This document shows, one piece after another, positions 1 to 6,534 of a stretch of 35,126 nucleotides of DNA. Source of the stretch: a virus; IMG/VR virus record IMGVR_UViG_3300032285_003999, positions 1 to 35,126 of that record. One strand, 5' to 3'. Within the stretch, counting starts at the first letter, position 1. Every line of letters starts with the position of its first letter. Position numbers and translations under genes: made by a program. Under the pieces are notes generated by a model. That model had not been told where the DNA came from. It did no database searches and was given only the letters and a program-made list of their open reading frames with translations.

Positions 1-27
1 GGTATTCTTGTTATACTGTTCAAGGAT

Positions 28-339
28 TTACCCCGCCCCCCCCTTCCTGCTCTCTCGTGCTGATTTGATATTGTGATGACGACTGCATAATGTTTGATGA
101 TTACTCAACTCCCATACTGCACCACCCTCATTAATTGGTGTAATATGATCACGAGTATTGCCAATACACTCATGCAATGGTTTATTTTCTTTAAGACATT
201 CAACACAAAACGGCTGTTGTTGTAAACCAATGCGGCGAATATGATTCCATTTTTTTGAGTTGTATGTCTCACGATTATCATTAGCTCTATTTTTAAAATT
301 ATGAGTTGATAATTTTTTGTTAAGTCTATCAACCTTCAT
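28..339 (-). CDS. HNH endonuclease (packaging-associated)
   Basis: A 103-residue HNH nuclease. The zinc and catalytic pattern is visible: C45-x2-C48, then DHITPINEGG with D64-H65, N80 in LSNHQTLC, and H88/H89 followed by K92. Phage HNH proteins of this kind sit next to the terminase genes and are needed with the terminase for DNA cleavage at cos in HK97-like phages (family knowledge). Here the stop is 27 bases from the left end, and terS starts 39 bases from the right end on the same strand, so on a circle the two genes are about 66 bases apart. The last codons fall in an unusual G-rich run (KGGAG then stop), so the exact C-terminus is open to homopolymer error. The start is the first ATG after the putative att region. 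Confidence 0.9.
   Translation of the reverse strand: MKVDRLNKKLSTHNFKNRANDNRETYNSKKWNHIRRIGLQQQPFCVECLKENKPLHECIGNTRDHITPINEGGAVWELSNHQTLCSRHHNIKSARESRKGGAG
31..45. other. C-rich run (G-rich on the coding strand), possible cos-related
   Basis: The plus strand shows four C, one G, then eight C in an otherwise AT-rich genome. The run lies at the 3' end of the HNH gene, just before terS on the circle. A GC-rich stretch between HNH and terS is where cohesive ends of HNH-containing 3'-cos phages are often found. That this is part of cos is inference. A second G-run stands on the other side of the short spacer at 35093-35098. Confidence 0.3.
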
Positions 340-387
340 TTATAAATATTTGCTGGTTTATTTTAAAAACAAAAAAATACCGCATTA

Positions 388-413
388 TTGTTCCTGTATT
401 GTTCCTGTAAATA
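388..413 (+). repeat. Direct repeats of TTGTTCCTGTA, left pair
   Basis: Two copies of TTGTTCCTGTA lie in tandem at 388-398 and 399-409, an 11-bp step, about one helical turn. The second runs on as AATA. Together with the right pair they are candidate arm-type sites for the adjacent integrase. Confidence 0.6.
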
Positions 414-440
414 TGCTAATATAATACTAAATAACAAAAA

Positions 441-473
441 AAATGCTTATAAATCATTGATCTATAAGCATTT
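441..473. repeat. Perfect 11-bp inverted repeat in the attP candidate
   Basis: AAATGCTTATA (441-451) and TATAAGCATTT (463-473) are perfect reverse complements around an 11-base centre. There is no T-run, so it is not an obvious terminator. It could be a recombinase core site or an operator. The spacer is longer than the 6-8 bp usual for tyrosine recombinase crossover regions. Confidence 0.5.
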
Positions 474-548
474 ACAAAACTGTTACATTTCATTATTTGT
501 GACGAAGAAGAGAAAACTAAAAGGTTTTTTAAAAACTTCATTTGCTTT

Positions 549-602
549 TATTTGTACATTTTACCTACTAAACAACGTATTTGTTAGAAATAAATACAAA
601 TA
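549..602. repeat. 8-bp inverted repeat
   Basis: TATTTGTA (549-556) is matched by TACAAATA (595-602). In AT-rich sequence an 8-bp match can arise by chance, so it is recorded only because it lies inside the putative attP. Confidence 0.25.
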
Positions 603-622
603 GATTAAAATATATATAAAAT

Positions 623-648
623 TTGTTCCTGTAAAATACCTACATTTG
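623..648 (+). promoter_or_regulatory. Candidate integrase promoter
   Basis: TACATTTG at 641-648 matches the Bacteroidota -7 consensus TAnnTTTG, with a TTG at 623-625. The 15-base spacer is shorter than the usual 17-23. Both boxes fall inside the two right-hand repeats, so integrase bound there could repress its own promoter. Confidence 0.4.
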
Positions 649-658
649 TTCCTGTAAA
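623..658 (+). repeat. Direct repeats of TTGTTCCTGTAAA, right pair
   Basis: Copies at 623-635 and 646-658 are spaced 23 bp, about two helical turns, and lie immediately upstream of the integrase start. They match the left pair at 388-409. Position and periodicity fit integrase arm sites, and binding there could also regulate int. Confidence 0.6.
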
Positions 659-675
659 TTAACAATTAAAATATA

Positions 676-2232
676 ATGACTTTCAACCCTGAATGCGATA
701 GCCGCCCAAATCGGCATGGCCTTTACCGTATTTATATTCGTGTAACAGAAAACCGAATTAAGAAAAAAATCGGTACTGATATATATATAAATTCCTCAAA
801 ACAATTTTTAACAAAAGCAAAATGGGGTAACTGGATATCTACACATCACCCTAATTTTAAGGAAATAAATAAATTAATTATTTTTGAATTAGAAAAATAT
901 TCCTTGATGGAATTGGAGGTAAATAGTCAAAAAAATAAATTTAATGAGTTAAAAGATTTTTTTGAGACTAAAGCAAAAAGCCTCCACGAGAAACATATTT
1001 ATTTTAAAATCCTTACTACTCCCTCAAATAACCGTAAGCTTGTGCAACTGGTTGAGGACTATAAAACTCAACGGATTAATTTAATTCGTGCCTATGAGAA
1101 TATTCCTAATTTTTTTCCTCCACATGGAGCATTGAACATTCACAAAATAATTTTAGAATATACTAAAAAACTAAATGACATTGATTTTGCTGAGAAACAA
1201 ATTACTGAAGTCCTTGAGTTAAAATTTAACCCTGATAACCTCAACGTGTTCAAAAACTTTGTTATTTTTTACATGAAGAAAAAAGAGTTAATGAATATAT
1301 CGGTAGGTTTTATCAGGCACGTAAAATCAAAGGCAAAAATGTTTATTGATTTTACCGATAATCAAAATATAACATTTCAAGAGATTAACCGTAAACTGAT
1401 TGTAAGTTTTATCGAGTATCTTTCTCAATACACAAAGTCTAACGGTGAGAAACTAAAAAATAACTCCATCATTGACATTGTTCAACGGTTATCTATGTTA
1501 TTTGAGGCTGCTGTTGATGAAGGTATTATAACGACAAATCCTGCTCGACATATTCAACTACCTGAGCGTAATCAGGTTATACGTGATAGACTTTCTGATG
1601 AAATGATTGAACGCCTTGAAAATCTTGAAATAGACCAGGAAGACAAATTTTTGTGGTTAGCTAAAAATATGTTTTTGTTTTCTTATTACAATGCTGGTAT
1701 TCGTATCGGCGATTGTATCAACTTGCGTTTTCAAAATATTTCTGGCGAACGTCTTGAGTATTCTATGTCAAAAACCACTAAAAGAAAATCTATTAAATTA
1801 TCGGTAAAATCTTTAGAAATAATTAATACTATGCGAAAGTATTATTTTACGGAGCCTAAAGATTATATTTTTAACCTCCTCGACAAAGAGAAACCGTTTT
1901 TTTGGGCTGTTGAGGTAGAGGACAGAAGAAAACTCAATATTGAAATAAAAAAGATGCTTTCACAAAATATGGATGTAGCCGCTGCTGAAATACAGGCTGC
2001 TTTAAAAGAAATTGCAAGATTAATAAATCATACTGGCCGATTAACCTTTCACATCTCACGACATTCGTTTGCGGATCGTGCCAGGCGTAAAATGAAAGCA
2101 TCTAACGGACGAATAACAATTATTGATTTAAAAAACGCTCTCGGCCACACTAAAATTGAAACAACCGAAAGATATATTGAATCGTTCGATAAAGATTCTC
2201 TTGATGTCGCTATGGATGCGGTTTTTGATTAA
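676..2232 (+). CDS. int: Tyrosine-family site-specific integrase
   Basis: Integrates and excises the phage genome by recombination between attP and a host attB. The C-terminal catalytic domain is complete: R343 (GIRIGD), the beta-hairpin lysine (K366 or K369), H459-x-x-R462 (HISRHSF), H491 (LGHTKIETTERY) and nucleophile Y500. The N-terminus (about 1-70) looks like the arm-binding domain of Bacteroidota phage integrases, and a SAM-like core-binding domain follows at about 185-290. At 518 residues it is about 100 longer than typical for the family, with extra sequence near 80-185. Start: ATG after an A-rich leader that shares a 15-mer with the leader at 4188. It converges on the secreted protein gene, the two stops overlapping by 4 bp. 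Confidence 0.95.
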   Translation: MTFNPECDSRPNRHGLYRIYIRVTENRIKKKIGTDIYINSSKQFLTKAKWGNWISTHHPNFKEINKLIIFELEKYSLMELEVNSQKNKFNELKDFFETKAKSLHEKHIYFKILTTPSNNRKLVQLVEDYKTQRINLIRAYENIPNFFPPHGALNIHKIILEYTKKLNDIDFAEKQITEVLELKFNPDNLNVFKNFVIFYMKKKELMNISVGFIRHVKSKAKMFIDFTDNQNITFQEINRKLIVSFIEYLSQYTKSNGEKLKNNSIIDIVQRLSMLFEAAVDEGIITTNPARHIQLPERNQVIRDRLSDEMIERLENLEIDQEDKFLWLAKNMFLFSYYNAGIRIGDCINLRFQNISGERLEYSMSKTTKRKSIKLSVKSLEIINTMRKYYFTEPKDYIFNLLDKEKPFFWAVEVEDRRKLNIEIKKMLSQNMDVAAAEIQAALKEIARLINHTGRLTFHISRHSFADRARRKMKASNGRITIIDLKNALGHTKIETTERYIESFDKDSLDVAMDAVFD

Positions 2233-2825
2233 AAATCAGATTTCATTGATTTGTATTGAAACTTATCAATGAAGTTTTTATCAAATACAGGTTCACTATA
2301 TTTTTTAAAACTTTCACTTACATATTTTTTCTTTGAAAAAGCTTTATAATAAAATGTTTCAAGTTCTTCTTGTTGACCTTTTTGCCAAAAGCCTACTGTC
2401 ATATCAGATATTAATTTAAAATTAAATACAGTAATCCTATACTTATCTGATTTTATTTCAATTTTAATATCCCCATTGACAAGCAAAAACTTTAAATATC
2501 CAGCGACATTACCTCCTGTCCAAATGTTTTCATCAAAACCAACTAAACTTAATTTCTCTCCTCTTAATCTACCAATTATTAAAGTATCATTTTCCGAAAC
2601 TTCAATATTATCTAAATGCCCTCCCAATTTTAAAAACTTTTCGTATTCATTAATAGAAACACTTTGTTCAAATACTTTTCTCCAAATTAGTTTACCTTCA
2701 ACAACTAAAAAATTAGAAGCATATTCTTTTGAATCAGATGATGTTTGTGTTTTGACTCCCTCATTTTGAGCAAACCCAACACTGCAAACAAACAAAAATA
2801 AACCAATCAAAATTATTTTTTTCAT
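2229..2825 (-). CDS. Secreted protein in the repressor operon (moron-like, unknown function)
   Basis: A 198-residue protein with a clear Sec signal peptide (MKKIILIGLFLFVCSVGFAQ), cleaved probably near residue 20. No lipobox is convincing around C14. The mature part is a small alpha/beta protein with no motif I recognise. Its ATG overlaps the repressor stop (ATGA), so it should be translated with the repressor from the lysogenic transcript. Proteins expressed from this position in a prophage are often lysogenic-conversion or superinfection-exclusion factors. An exported protein fits surface or periplasmic exclusion, but this is inference from position and export signal only. Confidence 0.8.
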   Translation of the reverse strand: MKKIILIGLFLFVCSVGFAQNEGVKTQTSSDSKEYASNFLVVEGKLIWRKVFEQSVSINEYEKFLKLGGHLDNIEVSENDTLIIGRLRGEKLSLVGFDENIWTGGNVAGYLKFLLVNGDIKIEIKSDKYRITVFNFKLISDMTVGFWQKGQQEELETFYYKAFSKKKYVSESFKKYSEPVFDKNFIDKFQYKSMKSDF

Positions 2826-3487
2826 AACACATAATTGTTTAAATACCCTTTTACAAGTAATAAATTAATAATTTTCTCTTTAAGCAGATCAATATCATCA
2901 TAATGATTATTGTGAGACCTCAACAGCACCATGTCATCGGGGTTTGTTGGGTGTCTTTTTACATACTTCACCATTCGCTGCTCTTCCGTAATTACGATAA
3001 ATACCTGACCGTATTCAATAACGCTTATATCGACTATCTGCTTCACAAATACAATTGCACCTGGCAGTATTTTATCATACATAGAATCGCCACGCACTTT
3101 AAAACAAAAATCTACGTCTTGAATTTCTTTCGGTACAGTATAGTAATCTGCTACCATCTGATCATTATTTTGAAATAACTGCACATTGCCTGCTGTTACG
3201 TCAAGGTCATAATAGGGTACTTTTCCTGTTGTGTCAATCGCTTCTATATTCTTATACTTTGTCTTTTCTTCTTGTAGCTCATTATTAAAATGTGGATTGT
3301 CTTTTTCTAACAAATCTCCAATTTTTTTAGATATCTCTGGTTGAAGTTTTAATTTTCCTTGAAACAATTTATATAAAACGTGAATAGTAACATCTATCAA
3401 ATTAGCTAATTCCTCTGCGGTCAAACGGTGTTTTTTTTTGTATTCCTCTAATCTGATTAGTTGAATATCAATAATATTATTTTTCAT
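2822..3487 (-). CDS. LexA/CI-like self-cleaving phage repressor (S24 peptidase)
   Basis: Master repressor of the lytic genes. Residues about 10-45 form an HTH (LTAEELANLIDVTIHVLYKL). Residues about 88-221 form an S24 domain with serine S135 in GDSMYD and lysine K174. The dipeptide A99-G100 lies 35 residues before the serine, nearly the LexA geometry (A84-G85, S119, K156), so RecA-stimulated self-cleavage and SOS induction are likely. It is transcribed away from the Cro-like gene, with three palindromes between them. The last 4 bp overlap the start of the secreted protein. Confidence 0.92.
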   Translation of the reverse strand: MKNNIIDIQLIRLEEYKKKHRLTAEELANLIDVTIHVLYKLFQGKLKLQPEISKKIGDLLEKDNPHFNNELQEEKTKYKNIEAIDTTGKVPYYDLDVTAGNVQLFQNNDQMVADYYTVPKEIQDVDFCFKVRGDSMYDKILPGAIVFVKQIVDISVIEYGQVFIVITEEQRMVKYVKRHPTNPDDMVLLRSHNNHYDDIDLLKEKIINLLLVKGYLNNYVL

Positions 3488-3507
3488 GGATTTTTATAAA
3501 AAAATTT

Positions 3508-3524
3508 ATCTAAATATTTTAGAT
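3508..3524. promoter_or_regulatory. Operator O1 (palindrome)
   Basis: ATCTAAA-TAT-TTTAGAT is a perfect palindrome with 7-bp arms and a 3-base centre. It lies just downstream of the likely repressor promoter, so binding there could limit repressor synthesis. Its centre is 23 bp from the centre of O2. Confidence 0.65.
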
Positions 3525-3529
3525 GATTT

Positions 3530-3548
3530 ATTTGGATATTATCCAAAT
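3530..3548. promoter_or_regulatory. Operator O2 (palindrome)
   Basis: ATTTGGAT-ATT-ATCCAAAT is a perfect palindrome with 8-bp arms and a 3-base centre. It overlaps the -7 box of the leftward repressor promoter and the TTG of a possible rightward early promoter, so a bound repressor would shut the early operon. Confidence 0.65.
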
Positions 3549-3562
3549 ATATTAGACTTTTG
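3532..3562 (+). promoter_or_regulatory. Candidate rightward early promoter
   Basis: TTG at 3532-3534, 18 bases, then TAGACTTTTG at 3553-3562. The downstream box is an imperfect TAnnTTTG with two extra bases. It lies inside the O2/O3 palindromes and would drive the early genes from 3622. Confidence 0.35.
3542..3556. promoter_or_regulatory. Possible third operator, overlapping O2
   Basis: TCCAAATATATTAGA differs from the O1 core TCTAAATATTTTAGA at two positions and is an imperfect palindrome. Its centre is 10 bp from that of O2, so the two sites probably cannot both be filled on the same face. Confidence 0.4.
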
Positions 3563-3572
3563 CATCACACAA
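3544..3572 (-). promoter_or_regulatory. Candidate repressor promoter
   Basis: On the minus strand TATATTTG (3551-3544) is an exact TAnnTTTG box, with TTG at 3572-3570 and an 18-base spacer. The start would fall about 50 bases before the repressor ATG, between O2 and O1. Confidence 0.55.
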
Positions 3573-3621
3573 ACAAAAGAACAAATATTATACCAAACAA
3601 AATTACGAAAAACATTGAGAT

Positions 3622-3870
3622 ATGCAAGAACAAGTAAAATTGCCTCCAATTAATCAGACAAGGTTCAGCGATGCTGAAATCAAAACCTACTTTGAACAAT
3701 TGAATCGGCAGTATGGAGCAATCAGTCAAGCAATCAAATTATCTGGATTTTCTCAAAATACTTGGAACAGAGCAATGAGGGGCGAGCCAATCAAGATTGA
3801 AACACGTAAAAAAATAACGGCTGCAAATCTTAAAGTAATTGCAAACATTCAAAAAACCCTAACAAAATGA
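3622..3870 (+). CDS. Cro-like small DNA-binding protein (putative)
   Basis: An 82-residue basic protein, first gene of the rightward early operon and divergent from the repressor. A helix-turn-helix is plausible at about 32-52 (ISQAIKLSGFSQNTWNRAMR). Position, size and likely DNA binding fit a Cro-type regulator that shuts off the repressor, but no family was recognised with certainty. Its stop overlaps the next start as ATGA, suggesting coupled translation. Confidence 0.7.
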   Translation: MQEQVKLPPINQTRFSDAEIKTYFEQLNRQYGAISQAIKLSGFSQNTWNRAMRGEPIKIETRKKITAANLKVIANIQKTLTK

Positions 3871-4145
3871 CAGCACCACAACAAATAATTACAGTTTCCT
3901 ACGAAACTCTTGATATGCTCTTATCAGAAAAAATAGAGAAGCTGTTAAGAATGGCAAAGGGAGCAAAGGGAGTGATGGACAGAAAAGAAGCTGCCGAGTA
4001 TTTGAGAATCTCAGTCCCTACCCTCAACCATCACGTAGATATGGGCGAACTGATATCTACAAAACTGGGCAAAGATAAAGGCCGTGAAGTATTCAGGCTG
4101 GAAGATATAGAGACTTTTTTAATCCGTAAGCGAGAAACCAAATAA
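3867..4145 (+). CDS. Excisionase-like HTH protein
   Basis: A 92-residue protein whose residues about 36-88 match the winged-helix HTH_17/excisionase pattern: MDRKEAAEYLRISVPTLNHH, a wing region with GREVFRLEDIETFL, and a basic tail. Such proteins bend DNA and direct integrase to excise (Xis), or act as early regulators. The location right after the Cro-like gene allows either. It is followed by a GC hairpin at 4152-4180. Confidence 0.75.
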   Translation: MTAPQQIITVSYETLDMLLSEKIEKLLRMAKGAKGVMDRKEAAEYLRISVPTLNHHVDMGELISTKLGKDKGREVFRLEDIETFLIRKRETK

Positions 4146-4151
4146 AACAAA

Positions 4152-4180
4152 ATTCCTGCACGGAAGCACCACGCAGGAAT
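4152..4180 (+). terminator. GC hairpin after the Xis-like gene (attenuator or partial terminator)
   Basis: ATTCCTGC (4152-4159) pairs with GCAGGAAT (4173-4180) around a 13-base loop. No T-run follows, so full termination is doubtful. It may reduce expression beyond the two regulators or stabilise their mRNA. The loop contains CGGnnGC, as do the hairpins at 9776 and 31504. Confidence 0.5.
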
Positions 4181-4211
4181 CTATGATATTAACAATTAAA
4201 ATTTTACAAAG

Positions 4212-4529
4212 ATGGCACTAAACAATGAATTTACAAGCAAACACCTTGAAGTATTCCGCAATGCGGGCTTTAAAGTGTATGAAAACGAACAAAACAATGA
4301 GGTAAGTATTGTAAAATACTCTGATGAACCTATTATGCCTTTGCTGATACAAGTCGATTACGCATATCGACAATTAATTATAATTGAACAAAATATTTTT
4401 AATTTTCGTCATGCAAATCCACCAAAATACTGTGCAGCTCTTCCAGACAATATATTAGACACAATTTCAATACTAAAATTTACAAAAGTTTTTAACCAAA
4501 ACCTATTAACTGAACTATGGAAATGCTAA
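4212..4529 (+). CDS. Hypothetical early protein
   Basis: A 105-residue protein of unknown function with no signal peptide or membrane segment. The leader carries ATTAACAATTAAAAT (4188-4202), identical to the 15-mer just before the integrase start, which may be a translation-favouring A-rich leader. Its 3' end overlaps the next gene by 13 bp in another frame. Confidence 0.65.
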   Translation: MALNNEFTSKHLEVFRNAGFKVYENEQNNEVSIVKYSDEPIMPLLIQVDYAYRQLIIIEQNIFNFRHANPPKYCAALPDNILDTISILKFTKVFNQNLLTELWKC

Positions 4530-4741
4530 ATACCTCCGTTTATGAAAGCCCAGTACTGATGGTAACACTATTTTTATTAGGAGGCATTTCACTCCTCCTT
4601 TTATTAGCCATAAAACCATCTGATCAGACATTGTACTATGCAAAAAAAACAGAATTACCCGAAGACGACACTCACGAAAAATCTTCTCATTTTTTTTGGA
4701 TACTGCTGCTAATGGCTATCATTCTCTATTATATCCTTTAA
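4517..4741 (+). CDS. Small membrane protein
   Basis: A 74-residue protein with two hydrophobic segments, at about 12-32 (VLMVTLFLLGGISLLLLLAI) and about 59-74, joined by a charged loop rich in D, E and K. This is a small bitopic inner-membrane protein of unknown role. An early-expressed membrane protein could act in superinfection exclusion or be an early host-takeover factor, but nothing in the sequence decides this. The start may be the ATG at 4517 or at 4523. Confidence 0.65.
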   Translation: MEMLNTSVYESPVLMVTLFLLGGISLLLLLAIKPSDQTLYYAKKTELPEDDTHEKSSHFFWILLLMAIILYYIL

Positions 4742-4748
4742 AGCCAGT

Positions 4749-4831
4749 TCCTCGACTTTCATAGTTAAATATTGTTTAGGTTGAATTTGATTAACTCTCT
4801 GGTCTTTTATAAAGGCTATGAGAGTCGAGGA
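4749..4831. repeat. Long inverted repeat / stem-loop between early genes
   Basis: TCCTCGACTTTCATAG (4749-4764) pairs with CTATGAGAGTCGAGGA (4816-4831): 16 bp with one wobble position and a 51-base loop. It fills the 120-base gap between two early genes. It lacks a T-tract, so it is more like an RNA structure, processing site or replication-related hairpin than a terminator. Confidence 0.65.
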
Positions 4832-4861
4832 CAAAAATATAGATCACTAAAATAATAAGCC

Positions 4862-5134
4862 ATGACACCATACGAAAACGCAAAATCGGTACAAGCAAAA
4901 ATCGCAACCTTAGAATACAATCAGGAGATTATTGTAAAACCAAAAAACACCAATGGCGTGCGTCCACCAGCGTTTTTTGGAAGATTTATAAAGCTTGAAG
5001 ATACTGAAATACATTGTTTAGACAAACATCCGTATCCGCCAAAGATTTTATTGATTGCTCAAAAATCAGACAATGACAAAACCAAAATCATAAGGATAGC
5101 AAATTTTTTAATAGAGGAAATCAAAAATTTATGA
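4862..5134 (+). CDS. Hypothetical early protein
   Basis: A 90-residue protein with an alternating beta-rich middle (EIIVKPKNTNG, PPAFFGRFIKL). No family was recognised. Its layout, a short helix then strands with an FFGRF motif, resembles that of the 82-residue protein at 5463 (YFGNF), so the two may be distant paralogues. It overlaps the next gene by 4 bp (ATGA). Confidence 0.65.
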   Translation: MTPYENAKSVQAKIATLEYNQEIIVKPKNTNGVRPPAFFGRFIKLEDTEIHCLDKHPYPPKILLIAQKSDNDKTKIIRIANFLIEEIKNL

Positions 5135-5463
5135 CACAGTCCGAATACGCATCGAATATAGAATCCGCAATTGAGAGCATAACAAGCCAATTGATTATTA
5201 AAGACAAATACGAGATTGAGCTATTTGATTATAACGAAAGAGCCGTAAAAATGTACAGTACAAATAGGGCAAAAATCTTTAATGCAAAAATCAGCTCAGA
5301 TCATAAACTAATTTTTAAAAAGGCAAATCAAAAGATTAGAAAGATTATTCAGCTATCAGATAAAGAACTAAAGAATATACGTACTAAAAGAAAATCAGAA
5401 ATCTTACAATCAGTTTGTAATCACTATCAAGTAAAACAAAGTACCATAACACGAATATTATAA
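5131..5463 (+). CDS. Hypothetical early protein, basic
   Basis: A 110-residue lysine-rich protein. The C-terminal third (about 65-110) is helical and ends with a stretch reminiscent of an HTH (LQSVCNHYQVKQSTITRIL). DNA or RNA binding is possible but not shown. It overlaps both neighbours by 1-4 bases, so it is part of one translationally coupled early operon. Confidence 0.65.
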   Translation: MTQSEYASNIESAIESITSQLIIKDKYEIELFDYNERAVKMYSTNRAKIFNAKISSDHKLIFKKANQKIRKIIQLSDKELKNIRTKRKSEILQSVCNHYQVKQSTITRIL

Positions 5464-5711
5464 TGGCAAATACACTATCAATTATTAAAAGCCTTGAAAA
5501 AGGCGATAGAATAAAAATTACCACTTATAGCACGCTAAAATCAGGAATGCCAAAAATATATTTTGGAAACTTTCAAGACTATCAGCAAAGACCAGGCGAT
5601 TTTATTTTCACAGTAAACATAGACCAGGGCGAAACAGACCTGCTTGGAGCGTCAAAACAAACAACATTAAATTTTAGAAATTCAACAGTTAAAAACATCG
5701 AAATATTATGA
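5463..5711 (+). CDS. Hypothetical early protein (possible small beta-barrel)
   Basis: An 82-residue protein with several short beta strands (DRIKITTYS, PKIYFGNFQD, GDFIFTVNI, TLNFRNSTVKNIEIL), suggestive of an SH3- or OB-like barrel. It directly precedes the SSB-like gene with a 4-bp overlap, so a role in DNA metabolism is plausible by position only. Confidence 0.65.
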   Translation: MANTLSIIKSLEKGDRIKITTYSTLKSGMPKIYFGNFQDYQQRPGDFIFTVNIDQGETDLLGASKQTTLNFRNSTVKNIEIL

Positions 5712-6010
5712 GCAAACTTCGTACAGCATCAATATGCTACACAGACCTCGCCGAAGCGGCAAAGGCTGGCCACACGGCTTTTTCAAGAGCAAAAAACGGA
5801 AAAGTATATTTCAACGTTGCGATTTGGGACAACGACGAAGAAAACAAATTTGGGCAAAATGTGTCCATACAATTGAGTCCAAAAAAAGACACCGATTCTA
5901 AACTTATGTACATCGGAAACGGCAATAAGCAAGAAGGCCCCTCAGAAAAAGGCAAAGCATTTACAAGTTCAACAACAAAATCAAAATCAAACGACGACCT
6001 ACCTTTTTAA
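5708..6010 (+). CDS. Single-stranded DNA-binding protein-like (SSB-like)
   Basis: A 100-residue protein. The middle (about 30-70: KVYFNVAIWDND, QNVSIQLSPKK, LMYIGNG) looks like OB-fold strands. After a disordered Ser/Thr/Lys-rich linker it ends in NDDLPF, the acidic tip by which SSB proteins recruit replication and repair partners. It probably coats single-stranded phage DNA and hands it to host enzymes. It is shorter than bacterial SSB (about 170 residues) but normal for a phage version. Confidence 0.75.
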   Translation: MSKLRTASICYTDLAEAAKAGHTAFSRAKNGKVYFNVAIWDNDEENKFGQNVSIQLSPKKDTDSKLMYIGNGNKQEGPSEKGKAFTSSTTKSKSNDDLPF

Positions 6011-6012
6011 AA

Positions 6013-6372
6013 ATGACAACCGAACAAAAACAAAACCTAACAGTAGATAACATCTACATTTTTCTTATTACAGCTCAGTTTCTCCTCGATTTTGCAGACG
6101 ACAAAATGATACATTCAGGCTGGGCAGTACAAGACTTTAAAAGTAGTTTGAAAACAACCCTTAAAAAGTTGGTAAAACTTACATCAATACCCTTTGATGA
6201 ATTTAAAAATAAAGCAACACCCGAAATAGTTGATCAACAATTTACAGGCTCATTGCTTGCCGAGCAAAATATGAGGTTAGCTCTAAAGTTTGATCAGCTA
6301 AGTAAAGACGAACAATTCAGATTTCAGATGCAATACGAAAACCTACTATCACAATTTAATATAGTACTATGA
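6013..6372 (+). CDS. Hypothetical early protein
   Basis: A 119-residue, mostly helical and mildly acidic protein of unknown function. Its stop overlaps the next ATG (ATGA). It lies between the SSB-like and replication genes, so involvement in replication is possible by position only. Confidence 0.65.
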   Translation: MTTEQKQNLTVDNIYIFLITAQFLLDFADDKMIHSGWAVQDFKSSLKTTLKKLVKLTSIPFDEFKNKATPEIVDQQFTGSLLAEQNMRLALKFDQLSKDEQFRFQMQYENLLSQFNIVL

Positions 6373-6521
6373 AAAAAATAATAAAAGTATCCATTGCACT
6401 CACAAAAATAGACGTAATACAATGCGTTCATGGAGGTTGGACAATCTCAACACACAATAAAAAAATGTGTTTAGAAAACCAAAAAACAATATTCATACCT
6501 GCATTAATGCAGAAATTATAA
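6369..6521 (+). CDS. Small hypothetical protein (50 residues)
   Basis: A short frame starting MKKIIKVSIALTKIDVIQCV and ending IFIPALMQKL. Its ATG overlaps the stop of the previous gene by 4 bp and it ends 13 bases before the next gene, exactly filling the gap in a tightly coupled operon. That spacing is the main reason to call it. The residue pattern is hydrophobic/basic with no recognisable domain. Confidence 0.55.
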   Translation: MKKIIKVSIALTKIDVIQCVHGGWTISTHNKKMCLENQKTIFIPALMQKL

Positions 6522-6534
6522 AACACAAAACCAA

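Larger units (their letters stand above)
340..675. other. Gene-free region, candidate phage attachment site (attP) and divergent promoters
   Basis: These 336 bases lie between the divergent HNH and integrase genes. They hold four same-orientation copies of TTGTTCCTGTA, two on the left and two on the right, flanking about 210 bp that contains a perfect 11-bp inverted repeat. This resembles an attP with arm-type integrase sites around a core. A 71-codon frame at 388-603 exists but starts inside the repeats, has AT-driven composition (many N, K, Y, F) and is probably not a gene. A late promoter for HNH and the late genes should also lie here, but I see no exact TAnnTTTG box on the minus strand. 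The nearest is a TA followed by seven T and a G at 379-370. Confidence 0.5.

Noticed and set aside
388-603. 71-codon plus-strand frame upstream of int
   Set aside because: Starts inside the repeat array, has AT-driven composition, and overlaps the probable attP. No domain or leader support.
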